This document shows, one piece after another, positions 11,601 to 41,800 of a stretch of DNA of 64,000 nt. The stretch covers positions 62,001-126,000 of the forward strand of contig NW_024104357.1 in NCBI RefSeq assembly GCF_003945595.2, in the 5' to 3' direction. Made by a program: the position numbers and the translations under genes. Origin of the DNA: Pipra filicauda (lineage: Eukaryota > Chordata > Aves > Passeriformes > Pipridae). The first letter of the stretch is position 1. The number at the start of each line of letters is the position of its first letter. The notes under the pieces were generated by a model. It searched no databases, had not been told where the DNA came from, and was given only the letters and a program-made list of their open reading frames with translations.

Positions 11601-14600
11601 ACTTATGTTCTGAATCTGACTGACTACACTTGCTCCCTTTCCAAGACAGTTTTCTGTTATCTATTTGTACTTTATTTCAGATTACACAAGCAATTGCAAA
11701 GCCACACTGCCCTTTTATCCTGTCTCCACATTTACACACACTGGACACTGGGTAGGTGCGTGCGAGCAGCATCGCTCTGGGTCAGAAGAGGTGTCAGGAT
11801 ACCTCGATGAGTCACTCACCCACACCCTGAAACTTAGACCCCAGCTCTATTAGTCTAGATCAAGTTCTTTTTTGTGTTTCTGGAAACAGCCTTCAATACA
11901 ACATGAGTCTTGCTGGGATACCCCGCAGCAGCTCCTGAGCTTCCATTGGATGTTCCTGCTCTCAGCCCCAGAATTACAACTGCTTAGAAGCCCATACAAA
12001 GCACAACTCCTACCCTAACACTGGGGAAAGGAAAATAAAATCTTGCAGTTGACCATGAACTAAGTATAGCACTGCTGCTGCCATCCCAGCTGGAGTAGCA
12101 AAGTTTCAAAAAACCACTGTTTTTGGAAAACAGTGAAGATACATAAATCTAATGGGAAAATAACACATCCTTCCTGCTCAGCAGCAGTGATAATTTCTTA
12201 ATATTAATGAACATATAGCATGATATATGATCCCATGCTAATAAAACTTCTTCTTCTAGCATCCATTTCTCCTTGGGGATACAGAAGCAGCTGAGAATAC
12301 AGCACACACCTACCCTCTCTACCACCACTGGGACTGTTGGATCCTTAAAACTCTCTCAAATAAGGCTGAAAAAGAAGATGCATTTTCTTCTTACTCCCCA
12401 CAGAAGCAGCAGCCCCAGTTGAGAAGCGACCTCTAGTTAGTTTGCAGATGTTTGGGGTTTTCCAGTTCTAAAATGTGGTATGTGTTTAAAGCTTTGTATT
12501 CACAATACATTTGGTTATTACTGAATCCTTGTGACTTTGGTCTGTTTAAAAGAAGCTCTTCATAAGACAAAACAGCTGTGTGGTCAGAAACCAGGAATAT
12601 GTAGGTCTCCATGAGACAGAAGCAGCCTTGACTGAAATATATTTTTATCATATTAAAAAACATTTACTGCCTGAAAGCATGTTTAATATAAAGCAGCAAA
12701 GATTTTTTTCTCTCTTCCTTGGTACTCTTACCAAGTATATTAACATATCACTGAAGCATTTATGAATTCACTTTTCTGTTATCTGCAGGCCCCACTTCCC
12801 AGGGGCCCTTCTCCATTCTCACTGTTTCTGGAACATTTCTGTAACAGTGCTCGTCTGGGAGCACAGTCCCAGGTGGAAGCCATGGGGAGATACAACCCTC
12901 AGCCTGGTCCTCCGTCCTATTTTGGGGGAAATTTTCATTTTAATTCCTAGTTTTGCCACAGGCCTGTCTGGCAGCTTTGGACAAAACCCTGTCAGTACCT
13001 GAAAACCAGGAAGGTGGAACAACACAAACAAAGGTTGCAGATGATAAAAAAGCTGTTTATGTAAAACTTCCAGGAACAAGGGGGTCCCACCCTTGCTGGG
13101 ACATCAGCAATGCAAACCTACAAATTTTTGAGCCACTGTTCGTACTTATTACAGCAGAACTTCAAAACCAAAAGCCTTATTTTGCTTTCAGTTCCTTCCT
13201 GCCTCGTTTCAGAGACCGTATTTCTTATAAACAAGATTCTTATTTCAGTATTCATTAGACTGTTTGTCAGAGAGAGCAGCTGGTGTTGATGAATTGATTA
13301 AAGACTCACTGAGGACGGTTCAGCTTAAAGAAGAAAAGACACAACAGAAGATTTCAAATATATAAAAAGCTGCTGTGAACAATAAACAGCTTTTTCTTTC
13401 CCCCAAATTCCGGGTGCTCAAAACCCCAAGTTTTTAATTGCAGCAAAGAAGACTCAGATGAGAGACGAAAGTGCTTTACCATTAAGGGCATTGCAGTATT
13501 GGCAGCTGTTTGTCAGCAACAGGCACGAGCAGCTGCCTGACTGCCGAGGGCTCTTCCACACCTACAGCTGCAAACACGTCCCCTCACCTTCCTGAATACT
13601 TGATGACCCCCATTAATTTCAAACAGAACCTCCAAAGGCAAAAGTATTCCATGTGATCCTGCTTATTTACAAGTCCTCTGGAATAAAATGGCTGGAGAGC
13701 TGGAGAGACAAAACTCTTGGAATTCCTATATCCACGTGTGTAAAAAGTGATCAAGCTACAAACAACACAAAGTCACACAATGCGCAAATTTCAAACTAAC
13801 AGAGCACTATGGGCACAGATTTCTTATTATGTCATTTCTTGTCCAATTCAGAGGCACAACTTACCCGCAATGAGAAGAGCATCTGATGGAAACACTGAGT
13901 TGATTTATCCACCCAGCCAAGCAAACAGTAATAAGCCAGGAGATAAATAAATAAATGGCTCAATAAGTATTTCACACTTGAATGCTCAAGATAAGAAATC
14001 ATATACCTAAAGCCCAAGCTTGGAAGTTACCCCCTGTCCAGGCAACAGCAACAAATTACACCTCTATACAGCTGACATTTCCAAGGGGTACTGGAGATTT
14101 CCCTGCTTGAACAACACACAGGGCAAAGTTATAATTTGTTCTCTATGAAAACTACATTGAATGAATTCTTATGGAATTAGCTGCAGGAACTGAATGGAAA
14201 TAAATAGAATAATAGAATATTTAATTCAGCACACGCAGCAAGTTTTACTGATTTGAGCATGAGAGGGTAAACAACACAATTGCAACAAACCACACAAACT
14301 CCTACTTCTCTGTCTTGGGAATTGGCTCCTGGCTTCAAATTACTCACTGCTAGAAAATAGTTTGTCCCCATCCACCTAATCAGCACCTGACTTTGCTGCA
14401 GTGCTCAAGCAAACTGAAGATAAATGGGATGAGGCAATAGAAAGGGAAAGAACTGCAAAACTTTCAAATAACTATTCAAGAAGTAAACCATAGATCAGTA
14501 ATTGCAATTCTTCACTGTTTTCCTGAGGTGGGAATTTGCTACCTTAAAAATTATTCACTTAAAAGAAATTACGAGATATATATCAAAATTTACTCTGGCT

Positions 14601-16949
14601 CCCAAGTATTAGGAATGCAAGGTCATTGTATCATAAAAAATGGTCTTATTCCAAATTTACAAAGCATAGAGCCCCAGTGCAGCTCAAACATAACAGCCAG
14701 CATTGTGCTCCAATGGCTTCTGTACCTGCAAACAATGCAGCAGCACAACTGTGTGAGCAAGAAAGGGATTGTAGAGACCCAATACAGCTTTGGAGAGCCA
14801 ACAGCTGTGTTCAGATGACTGACATCCCACCTATGTCCCTCTGCCTGGCATTCCTCAAAGGCAGACCCTACACCTTCAGATGTTCTTGTCAGCAGATGTC
14901 TGAAGCAAGAACAAAGGTGGAAATTAAATGGAGCCTGCAGGTTTCATGGTTTCCATCAAGGCTGAGACAACACGCAAAGAGCAAATGATGCCTTAAGTTT
15001 GTTGTATGAGTACTTCAACATAGTGGAATGGGAAACATGATATTTAACAGATGGATTTTTTGATATGTCAGAAAAAAAAAAAAAATCCTTCATCCACCAA
15101 CATTTCCCTTCAGAAGTGCTGCCCTAGGTCTGCTTCCACTGAAGCAGTAATTGGGAATTCCCCCTCAGTGTTACTGTGAGCAGGGGCCTTTGATTCTCTA
15201 ATTGGGAAGGCAGGACACTCAGTCTAAGCTGTCACCAGTCCAGTGAAGTCTTGAAATGTCCAAGAACATATAACTCAGAAAGCTCAAAATACAGCATTCT
15301 CAAGGTTAAAAACAGGGTTCTTAGCATCTAGAAAAAGTCAGAAAATCTCTGTGGAAACAAGAAAATAGTCTGCTGAAAGTAATCAACTTCTCTTGAGATT
15401 TCTTGACATCTTTTTGAGCCCAAGATCTTGCCTTGATATCTGAAGAATTAATCTAGAAGCTGAACATTTTCATATTACATCTATTAAGAAAACCTGTGTC
15501 TTCATTAATCCTTCAAACAATCCTTTATGGCACCAATTTTCACCTAGTCAGAGAAACAGAAAAGCCTCTGCACTGCAGAACTCCTGGGTCAGCTTTCCTT
15601 AAGGACAAACTGTACTAACTGGGGCATCATCATTCTCTATAGAATCATCGATAAATTCCTCCTAAATTATTATTCCATTACAGCTGCCCTGTGCTGACAT
15701 CAGCAAACCAAAGATATTGCTTAGACTTCCATTAAATCATTTCCCTACAAGGCAGGGAACGTGGACTTTATGAATACCCAAGATCACAAGTTCCTACAGA
15801 AGAACCAGACTGTTACAGCATGAGGGTAAATAAACTCCAAAGGGAAGCAATGGCATAAGGCATCTACCTGAAATACTGTCTCCTCCTCACAGGATGGATC
15901 TGGGCACCACTACGACCCAAACACAACATATATGTAACACACCACCACCCCCTGGTTCCTGCATCTCGGGGTGGCTGCTCTCACAGGGAGGATTTGCACT
16001 AATGAAATCTCAACACACACAAACCCTCTGTCTCGTGACATTAGTCAGTACAGACTGTCTTGGAAACATGAAATTGCTTCAGTATTTCTCTCTCAAAATC
16101 CATGAGATGACAGAGGAATCCTGCAGCGCTCTCAGACTCCAGGTGAAGGGAATCCAAGACTGGTTTTACTCTTGTAAAACAGTGCACCTCCTCTGTTTTC
16201 AATCCGTTACAGACACTTTACGACAGCAAGTTTAAAAAGATTAAAATCAATTGATTTTGATAACGTTACTGAGAAAACTATTACTTCTTGAACATAGAGC
16301 AAATCAGTAATGTACACGAAAAAGCAGAAACTTCACCACAAAGTTCTAGAGACATTGAAAATAAACTGAATTCCCTCACTTGGACCATGACTGGACCCAC
16401 AATTCTAAAGGAATTAAACCATCATTATGTATAGATGGATCTGTGTTATTTCTAAATGTGCAAATCTAAATGGCTTCATGTATCTGAAATACGGTAACAC
16501 AAACAATGTCCCTCTGCACAACCAAACTGAATTGCTCCATACCAACAGATCTCTCCAACATGAGATTCCTTTACCATACAGGAGCTGCTCCTCCGAAGTC
16601 TTCCACACAGCTGGGGTGCAGATGCAAGCACCCCTGGACTCAGTTTCTCTTCCACAAGTGCAGGGACAAAGAGAAGATGAAGCACATAAAACACACATGA
16701 GAGAAACCAGTTCCTCTAAATCAAACAGGTGGAAGTGGTAGCAGAGGATGGGTCACCATCAGAGGATCTACTGTGTGTTCCCAAAGATCATGCAGCCACA
16801 CAATGCACTGCCTCTTGCTGCTGTTTACATCTTGTCTTACGTAAAAATGTGCCAAACTAAATATTAAAACCAGTGTTTCAGTCTTTCACTTCCCCAGCCT
16901 AATCATCTTCCATCCCAAGTATTTAAAATTACTGGTATATAACATTCAG
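8641..16949. other. Intergenic, no gene seen
   Basis: Non-coding sequence between the candidate enhancer and the TBL1XR1 3' end. It includes an 11-base C run at 11075-11085 and an A run near 15071-15084. Open frames are short and without recognisable domains. Confidence 0.65.
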
Positions 16950-16971
16950 CCAAGGTAATATCAAAATATAT

Positions 16972-16977
16972 TTTATT
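16972..16977 (-). terminator. Candidate distal poly(A) signal of TBL1XR1
   Basis: The plus-strand hexamer tttatt reads AATAAA on the minus strand, and cleavage would be expected near 16945-16962. It is the most distal canonical signal in a region that still looks like UTR. The choice is inferred, and proximal signals may be used as well. Confidence 0.4.
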
Positions 16978-19900
16978 CTGGACCTCTTTCAATTCTGATT
17001 CAAATTACAGTTGTCAAAGCAATACAATGCAAAGGGAAACTGCAACAGAAAATGTGCCTAGAAGGGATATAAGGGCCTTGGGGACAAATCATTGTGATGT
17101 AGAACCAAAATACATCATAAAGTGTAATTAACATGGTCCAGGACAGTATAGAACATCTATATCAGTCTTCTTTAGACAATAATCATGAAAACTGAACAAT
17201 AAAAGTCCTTTAAACAAGTACAAAAAACTGTCATGGGCTGGTTTACACTTTTACAACAGTTGTAATTTAACTGGATAACTGAAGAAATGATGCAGACATT
17301 TTAATCCAGTGCTATAGGTAGGCTCACAGAATTAGACCCAAAGGATTTGTAACTCCAAATGAAACCATTACAACTACAATGTCAATGTCAGGAGAGAGAG
17401 AAAATTACTTCTGTATTCTAGAATTACTGTTCTGCACACTGCAGTCTGTTGAGGACAAGATTGCAAAGTACACTGGACTAGCAACAACATGCAGACTGTT
17501 TTCTTGTATTTATCCACAAATGTCAAAAAACATTATGAAGTAAAAATGAATGATTATTTAAAAAAAAACAAAACAAAAACAAAAACATGCCTCAAGTTAT
17601 TGTCAAGCTTCAAACTTAAAGGCAGAGAAAGCGAATTATGTACTCAAAACTACTGATCTGAAGCACTATTAACACTAAATCTGCGATCCGCTCGTAACGG
17701 CAGATTTTCCTGGTTCATCTGCCTCCCACCAGACTGACAGTGAAGACAGTCACACTTTCACAGATCGTGGTATTTCAGAGCTTTCTCTAGAGGGAGAAGT
17801 GAGGACTGCTCCATGGCTTTCTCCCTAGGGAAAATGTCAGGGATCTTGATGGAGATTTACTGCTGTCTCCCGAAGCCATATTTACTTCTAACATGCCACA
17901 ATGTTGCTTCTGCTTTCTTCAAGACGTCTGGAGAGATCCCCCCGGGGAACAGCTCTAGAGGGCTTTTTGAAGGGAGAAGCTATCAGGCTTTTCAGCCAAA
18001 AAGGAACACTGGGCTTAAATCCAGCTCTGGCAAAACCCCACGGAGGCCGAGGGGACCCTCGGTTCGAGGGGGATGTGGCTCGTTTTACCTACACGCAACG
18101 CTGGGCGGTTCAACACGACCCCAACGCCTCCAACGCTCGCTCTGGCCAAGGTTTTTCTCATGAAGTGAAAGACAATGGGATTTCTGGTTAGGCAAAGATT
18201 GGAAAAACCGGGTCCCAAGGCTCCTCTTTGCTAAACGGACAAAAACAGACAACCTTTTATTTACAGGCTGGAACCCCCAGTTTGCAATCGCAATGAAACC
18301 CCTTCCCTTCAGTGGAACCAAACACATCAGCTGCTGAGGCTGCTCCGAAGGCAAACTGGCACGACCGCCCTATGCCAACCACTATTCTTCCTAAACACAA
18401 AAAACATTTCAAAGGTACAAAGTCCCATCAAACACCCTAGCATGAGGTAAGCAGTGTAAGGAAAAAGGAGTGCTTTTTAAAAATGAAAATCAATTAAAAT
18501 TGGTAGAAATCTTTGGCCTTTCTCTCAAGATGCATTAAAGTGTCACGAAATCAAGAAACATGCTTCGAAATGCCATGTCATTCTGACTCTGGTAACTACT
18601 ACCTCCCCTCCACCCAACCCAGAAAAAGAGGCACTTTTAGTGTTTCATATAAGATTTCCAATCATCTAGTAGACACGGTAAATAACCCTGCACAATGGTA
18701 GTCCCAGAATAAACTCAGTTTATCAACATTACAAAGAGTCTAAAAAAGCTTTTATGAGGACCTAGATATTCTCTTAACTACACTAAGAAGTCCACTGGTT
18801 GGGAATCTTTACATCAATTTAAAAATGCAGAAAAAGTTAAAGTAAAAATAGGAAAAGAGGAACTCTACAGAAACCTGGATCTGATCATGCAGAAATGAGA
18901 AACGGGATTCTCAGATTGACGCGTAGAAAGACAGTGAACTCGACAGCAGTTCATTTCTTATCCCATCATTAATTCTGAGCCCAGTTTTTCCCCTTCCTTT
19001 TATCCTCTATTTGGATACTTTCCCATTATTGTGTTGAACTGGAAAAAATAGGAATGACTCCATCTGTAAGACTAAGCATGTGCGTACATGCCGCACAAAG
19101 TCAGGGTCTTGCTGCCACTTGGCATCCTCAATTTAAAGGAACAATTTGGATGGTCCACCTCACTACTGAATATGAGGCCTTTGTGCTATAAAAGATAGTA
19201 ATTCATGTCGTAGTTCTCTCTTTTTTTGTTGCCTTTTTTGGTTCATGTGATCACAGAACCCAGCACACCTTGCACACGTGCGGTGACCGGCGTATGGAGC
19301 GCGAGGCGAGAGGCGGCAGGAGCAGGAGCAGCACTGTGGCATGGCAGGACAACAACAACAAACAGCTACGGATCCTTCCCTACTGGAAACTGGCCTCATT
19401 CCAGGCAGTGGGACACTGCTGACCCACACCAGGCTGGGGGCTCAGCCCGCACATCCAGAGCGCTCCAGCCAACGGATCTGACGTTCCTGCTGGGCTGTGC
19501 CTTGAGCCCCTGGCAACCCTGGCCTGGTGACACTGGAGCTCTGGTTTTTATCTATTTCTGAGTGTGTGACGCTATGCTTAAGCAACTAGAATTACAACCA
19601 AAACAGCTGATGATTGAGAAAGAGGAAAATGGCAATACCCTAAAACATGGCTGTGTGATTTTGCAGCTATGTCACAGAATTCCACCACAATTGTTTAGAT
19701 TGGCTGAAAGAATCGTCCCAGTAACTTTTATGAAAATGAATAAACTGTCCATATTAAAATACAAAAGTACTATCAAGAATCACTTCTGACTTTCAGATTT
19801 AAATTCAGTGCAATTGACAAATGCATTGCTAAACGAAAAATGCAGCTTAAACATACTCAAAACATTTGTGTCTATTCCTGGGAGCACAGTTTAAAATTAT

Positions 19901-21245
19901 TGCACAGAATTTTTTTTTATTTTTATTTTTTTTTCATTAAATGACAGAGGTCAGCCACAGTCATGGACCTCCAGCAATAAAAGCAATATTTCAAGTGCCA
20001 GACACTCAATATATTAGGTTTCCTACATATTGTAACTCACAGGGTAATTGCTCTAAACATTTGCAATATGCTCCAAAACCCTAAAAATAGCTGGCACCGA
20101 ACCACCGCAGATAACTGTCTTTATGGATATGACTTTGTGTTGGTTTTAAACGCTGTGTATGACAGTAGCATAATCCTGGGGTATATATAAAGAATGTACT
20201 GTTGACTTGTCTTTACCACTGGCAAATTGCTACCCTACCTTAGCCAAACTCAGACTTGCTTCAAGTCGTGTTTATTTCATGGAAATAGCAGAAATCGATG
20301 CCTAAAGAACAATGGTTAAAATGTCAAAGCTGCATTATCTCAATTAAATGAATTTATACCTAACTCGGAGAGGGGGAAAACCCCCGAAATTAATAAAAAA
20401 ATAGGTTAGAGACTAACAATCATAAGCCACAAAATTCATTGTGATTGAAATAGTGTTATAAAACTGATAACTTTGCAAAGCTCTGTAATATAAACCATTC
20501 CTTAAGTAAAATGTCTGTGACATAAATTTGACAACCTCTCTTTTTATAAATTTACACTCTTGGAATCTTATGCAAGACATGATGCAACCTTTTTGACTAC
20601 ACATACGCGTAAACACAACCTCATGCTATCATTTACAAATAAAATCACTATCAATATACTTTTAATCACATGAGCAGAAAAAGGTTTGCCATATACATCT
20701 GTCATTGTAAGAAAAATACTTGATATTGTAAACAGAGTAAAAGACACTATATAGTAGTGATTATTAAAAAAATAGCAGCTTACATCTACCCTATATTTGG
20801 AAAAAAATGTAGTCACAAGATACAATGAACTGCAGGACTGGAGCAGCAGGGCAATTAGTGCAAGTATTCATCTTTTAAATAAGCTGAATCACTGCTATTA
20901 AAATAAACTTGAAGCAAGTCCTCTGTTTCAGATTTTTTTTCAATCTAAGGTAGTAAACATTTTGCCTCTTAATGGCAGTGTTATCAAATATATGCCAAAG
21001 ATTTTATTTTTAATAAAGAAAAATTACATGAAATACTTTTAATACTGGAGTTTGGTTACAGTTATACATCTAAGCTCCTACAAATAATGATGGGCAACTC
21101 TTAAAGAAGCTGTGGCATGAACCCTTGTCCAGAAAGATCTTAACCTCTTAAACAAAATCCCCCAGCTATACTTTGCTCCTTTTCACAATAGTGCACAATT
21201 TAACCATATTTTAGCTATGGTCTTAAAGCAACAGAAGATGCACTT

Positions 21246-21297
21246 TTTTTCCTCTTTTTTTGTCTTCTTTTTTTACTTTTTTTTTTCTTTTTTTTTG
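21246..21297. repeat. T-rich low-complexity stretch
   Basis: T runs separated by single C, G or A bases inside the TBL1XR1 3' UTR. The transcript strand is A-rich. No gene content. Confidence 0.8.
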
Positions 21298-21941
21298 CAT
21301 CCCTGTATTTTTTTCCTGCGTTTTTATGCCCTTCTGGTCTTAAGATTGGCAGAATTATGTCCCAAATAAGAAACTACTGCATTTCAGCCATGTCACCAGA
21401 AAAATCAAACATAACCTTATACCCATTACTGTCATACTTCGTAGATGAGCAGGACGTGAAATACCACGTCTTGAAGAAGGATGGTTTTTTTTTCTTCTCT
21501 CTTCATAATCCCTTTTCCACCCTCCCTCTGTTCACAAAATTGCGCTCTGGGAGCCACAAAATGTACCAAACATTATCAGGTTCAAACTACCTCTTCGAAG
21601 AACGCATCAAAACACGTTTCAAAGAAACGCACTTTTTTTTTCCAAGGTGAAAAAAACATAAACAAGAAACTAATTCACTCCCTTACTTCATGCATCCGTA
21701 AACTTAACCAAAACAAAACAGAAAACCCAATGTTTAAAAGCAAAGAAAAAAACCTACTGCTGCAGATTTCTGTAAGTCCATTTTCTCTGTACACACAAAA
21801 CTGTTCAACTACTGAGAAGGAAAACAAAAATACCCCACAATCCGTGTGAGAATGGATTTAATGGGGGAAGGGGTAATGAAGGCTGCCATTAGTATCTTCT
21901 GAATTTGGTATGTATATGGGTCTGCTCTTGTATATGGTATA

Positions 21942-21969
21942 TTTCTCTCTCTCTCTCGCTCTCTCTTCT
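21942..21969. repeat. (TC)n microsatellite
   Basis: TC dinucleotide run with one interruption (gct), lying within the TBL1XR1 3' UTR, so (GA)n on the transcript. Confidence 0.85.
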
Positions 21970-22082
21970 GTTTTTCATATCCAAAACCTTTAAATGTTAT
22001 TTTGGGGCACAGCAGATTCCAGCACTTGGTGAACAGGATTCACAAGCTGTGACAAAACTCTGTCATCCTCTTCAGGGTGTAA

Positions 22083-22088
22083 TTTTTT

Positions 22089-22124
<36 letters not shown>
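22083..22124 (-). repeat. A-rich homopolymer tract in 3' UTR (T run on plus)
   Basis: About 42 bases of T on the plus strand broken by a single C at 22101, giving an A-tract in the mRNA. It is preceded on the transcript by a TA-rich stretch (22124-22150). Likely a length-variable simple repeat and a place where oligo-dT can misprime. Confidence 0.85.
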
Positions 22125-22125
<1 letters not shown>

Positions 22126-22133
22126 TATATACA
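22126..22133 (-). promoter_or_regulatory. Pumilio-type element (UGUAUAUA) in TBL1XR1 3' UTR
   Basis: The minus-strand transcript reads UGUAUAUA here, an exact match to the PUF consensus UGUANAUA. It sits about 145 nt after the stop codon, just before a long A-rich tract. Match is by sequence only. Confidence 0.4.
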
Positions 22134-22274
22134 GTATATGTATATATTTCTTTTACATTTGGCTGTAGTGGACTGGCCATGGTTCGATTGGGACTATAGC
22201 AGTACATGGGTCAGGGACAGTCATTTTGGCTATGTACACATTCATAGTCGGTCCATGGCTTCCAACTAGTAGCG

Positions 22275-38860
<16,586 letters not shown>

Positions 38861-41800
38861 CTTTATTCCCAGTTAAACCATGAGGTCACAACAAAGGACA
38901 CAACCCTGCAAATAAAAAGAAAAGTAGGTCAATTAAATATTTTTAGTACCTAATAGGTATTTCCCAACAAAAGCTATATTTATAAACTAAGTACTTCCCT
39001 GGCAGCATAGACAATAGTTTTATTTTATGATGCAAATAAGTCTACTGGAGTCATTAAAAAGGTATTTGTCTCACCACAACATAAAGGTCAGTAAATTAAA
39101 TATGGAGGGGCCAGATTTTCAAACAATACAAATTGGTACGGACTGGGGAACTATGCTGTTTAATACCAGTATTAAAAAGGCCTCATTTCAAAGGTTTTAA
39201 AAAATAATCAAGTGAGTTTCATCTATTCAACATTATTGCTATGGAACACTTTTAAAACGTGGATTTTTCTCTCCCTGGCTAACAAAGACCAAGAACTTGG
39301 TTTCACATTGGTATCCAAGCAAGTTCCCACTTTTACTTTCTAATCCACTCTTATTTTCAGGTATTCCTTCTCTAGTAAAAAGGTGCAATATGGGCTACAA
39401 CATGGTGTCTGTTCAAAGGAAGCCCAGTTATTTCCACTAAAAATTAGAAAACATCTCAGCCATAAACCTCAGCTTTGCAAAAGCAATTCTTGACATTAGA
39501 GACAAGCTTTAAACAGATCTTTTGTAGCAACATTTCTCTAGGCTTTCATTCAATACTTTAAAAATATTGATGGATATACATATATACTATTTCCCCCCGA
39601 TTTTATAAATGGTAAACATTTAGCAAGACAAATAATGTATCTGACTATATATACTTTTGATGAAAACCTCTGAAAACCTGAAGCAACGAAGAGTCTTTAA
39701 AACAAGAAGAGACAGAATACAGTATTTTTTTTCTAACTTCTAGTCTCAGTTTTAAGAACATTCTCATGACTTCTGAATGTTTGAAAACCCTGACCTTTCC
39801 AAGTAAACAAGTAAAAACATCAGCTTCCAGAACACATTATGAAATAATGTCCATCTCCTGCTCCTACTATCCATCCAGCACTTTTCATCAGCAAACCTAC
39901 TTAGGTTTTTTACCCAGCCACTCACCACCATAATTGCTCCAGTACAATAACTTCTAGCGGGTGCAACAGGACTGGTAAAGGAAGGAACATTGATACCAAC
40001 CCTACCCCACCTCTGCACAGCCACCAGCCATGACTGGGGTACAAGACACACCTGCCAAATTCCAATATAATTTGAGGGCTTATTTACTGAGCAGTATGTG
40101 AAATGAATGGCATTTTTAGCCATTTCATGTATTAGCAACCAATTTCACCATGTGCAGGACCAAACACCAATTTATTCAGTTATGTTTTGTTGCCATACGT
40201 AGCACAAATTATTTTTTTTTAAGATTGTTTGTTACAGAGAAATTATGTAGGAAGAGGAACAATATTTTCCTTCAGAGAAAAAAGGTAATTAACTTTTAAG
40301 AGACTCATAAAGAAACCTTTTTACATTACACACACACATGCACAAATGGCAGTATTTGTTTCATGGATCTGTCACTGATTTTTAAGACCTTGCTGCATCA
40401 CCAAAAAAGATAGATCAAAAGGCAGGAATCAGATGAAAGCACTGTTTGCCACACAGAGAAGTCCTGAATTATTAATAAATAGAGGGCTCCCCACTCAAAG
40501 CAGAACCGTGGAAATCCCACATAAATTCACCTGAAGACAAAAAAAAAACCTAACGTTTTTCTTGTCTGTCAAAAGTGTTCTTCACCCTGCCCAAATCAAA
40601 CGAGCCTCATTTTTTCAGGGCTGGTTCCAAGAGTTTTCCACAAGATTCTCTGGCAAGGCAGGAGCTGGCACCCGGCTATCAGGAGGTGGCAGTGCAGCAC
40701 TGGCTGCGGGACCCTGACAACCAGAAAAAACACAGGAATGCCTTCAATAAATACACCGCCTGCCTGATGAGGACGTGAAACTGAAAAGGGTGCAGAAGGT
40801 TCCAGTGTTTTACCAAGATACAGCTTTTTATCCATTTTTTCTGTGCCTATTTACACTTTCTGAAAGCTCGCTGCTGTGTCTCCCCCAGCCCAGGCCCAGG
40901 GGCTCCGGCAGTGCCCAGGGACAAGTGTCCACAGACAAGGGATGCAAAGAATTGTGAGAAGAACGAGGAACACCAAATCCATCTTCCTTCCCCTCCCAAG
41001 GCAAAATGTCCCATTAGAGAAGAAATACAGCAGAAGTACAGATATGAGATGATAGAATAATTATTTCCCTTTGACAAGTTCTGAATTGATACAGGGATGG
41101 ATTCTGGTTGACAGGCTTATGCTGCCAACCCTCAAACTGCTGTTGTTTCCACCCCAAGGAATTGTGCTTCCTCCCCTCCTTCTCACTCACAGCTTCCTGG
41201 GAAGCACCCAGTGGGAATGACCCGAGACAGCAGCAGTGAGGGGATGATGGCGAGAAGGAGCAGAGGTGGGATGGAGAGGGGACACACCGGTCATGCTGCT
41301 CTCAGTGCTCATCACACACGGCCACCCCCTCACTTCAAGAAGTTACAACTTGCTAAGGGTGTCTGCCGAAGAAAAACAGTAATGGCAAAGAAAATAAACC
41401 CGCTAACCTACGAACCACATGAACTCTGTTTTCCCTGGTGCCCCAACAGGGCCACAGGGCTTGTTTGGGAGGTGACAGAGGAGATTTCTTAGAAGCGGCG
41501 TCATGTAAATGGAAACACAAATAGAGGAAGAAAGGCTGAAAACAAGAAAATTACAGGAGAAAAAAATAAATTTATCTCTATGTATCCACCCACGCCTGTA
41601 CACATGTACCACAGATACTAATAAATCCAACTCATTAATGCTGGCTTATTTCCTACAAATCCACTATTTCCACGTGCAATCAACTACTTATTTTGGGCAC
41701 TTAATAAATATTAATATTGCTCTTTATTTTAGATACAGGAATTAAGTCACCAAAAAGACACAGAAAAATGATACAAAAATAAGTAGAAGTTACACATAAC

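Larger units (their letters stand above)
16950..22274 (-). other. TBL1XR1: TBL1XR1 3' UTR (end estimated)
   Basis: About 5.3 kb of non-coding, AT-rich sequence follows the stop codon. The far end is inferred from AATAAA on the minus strand at 16972-16977. Other minus-strand AATAAA motifs lie at 21003-21008, 20271-20276, 19916-19927 and 18256-18261 and could give shorter transcripts. A several-kb 3' UTR is normal for this gene in vertebrates. Visible content includes an A-rich tract on the mRNA at 22083-22124, a (GA)n run at 21942-21969, other A-rich runs at 21246-21297 and 19911-19934, and two unusually CpG-rich patches (about 17930-18160 and 19255-19520). The cleavage site itself cannot be seen. 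Confidence 0.6.

Noticed and set aside
18047..18075. A ggttcga core resembling a tRNA B box.
   Set aside because: It lacks the full B-box consensus, and no A box or cloverleaf can be drawn around it.
17813..18354. Open frames of 90-116 codons on both strands.
   Set aside because: They fall in the CpG-rich patch of the TBL1XR1 3' UTR, where higher GC removes stops. No homology recognised.
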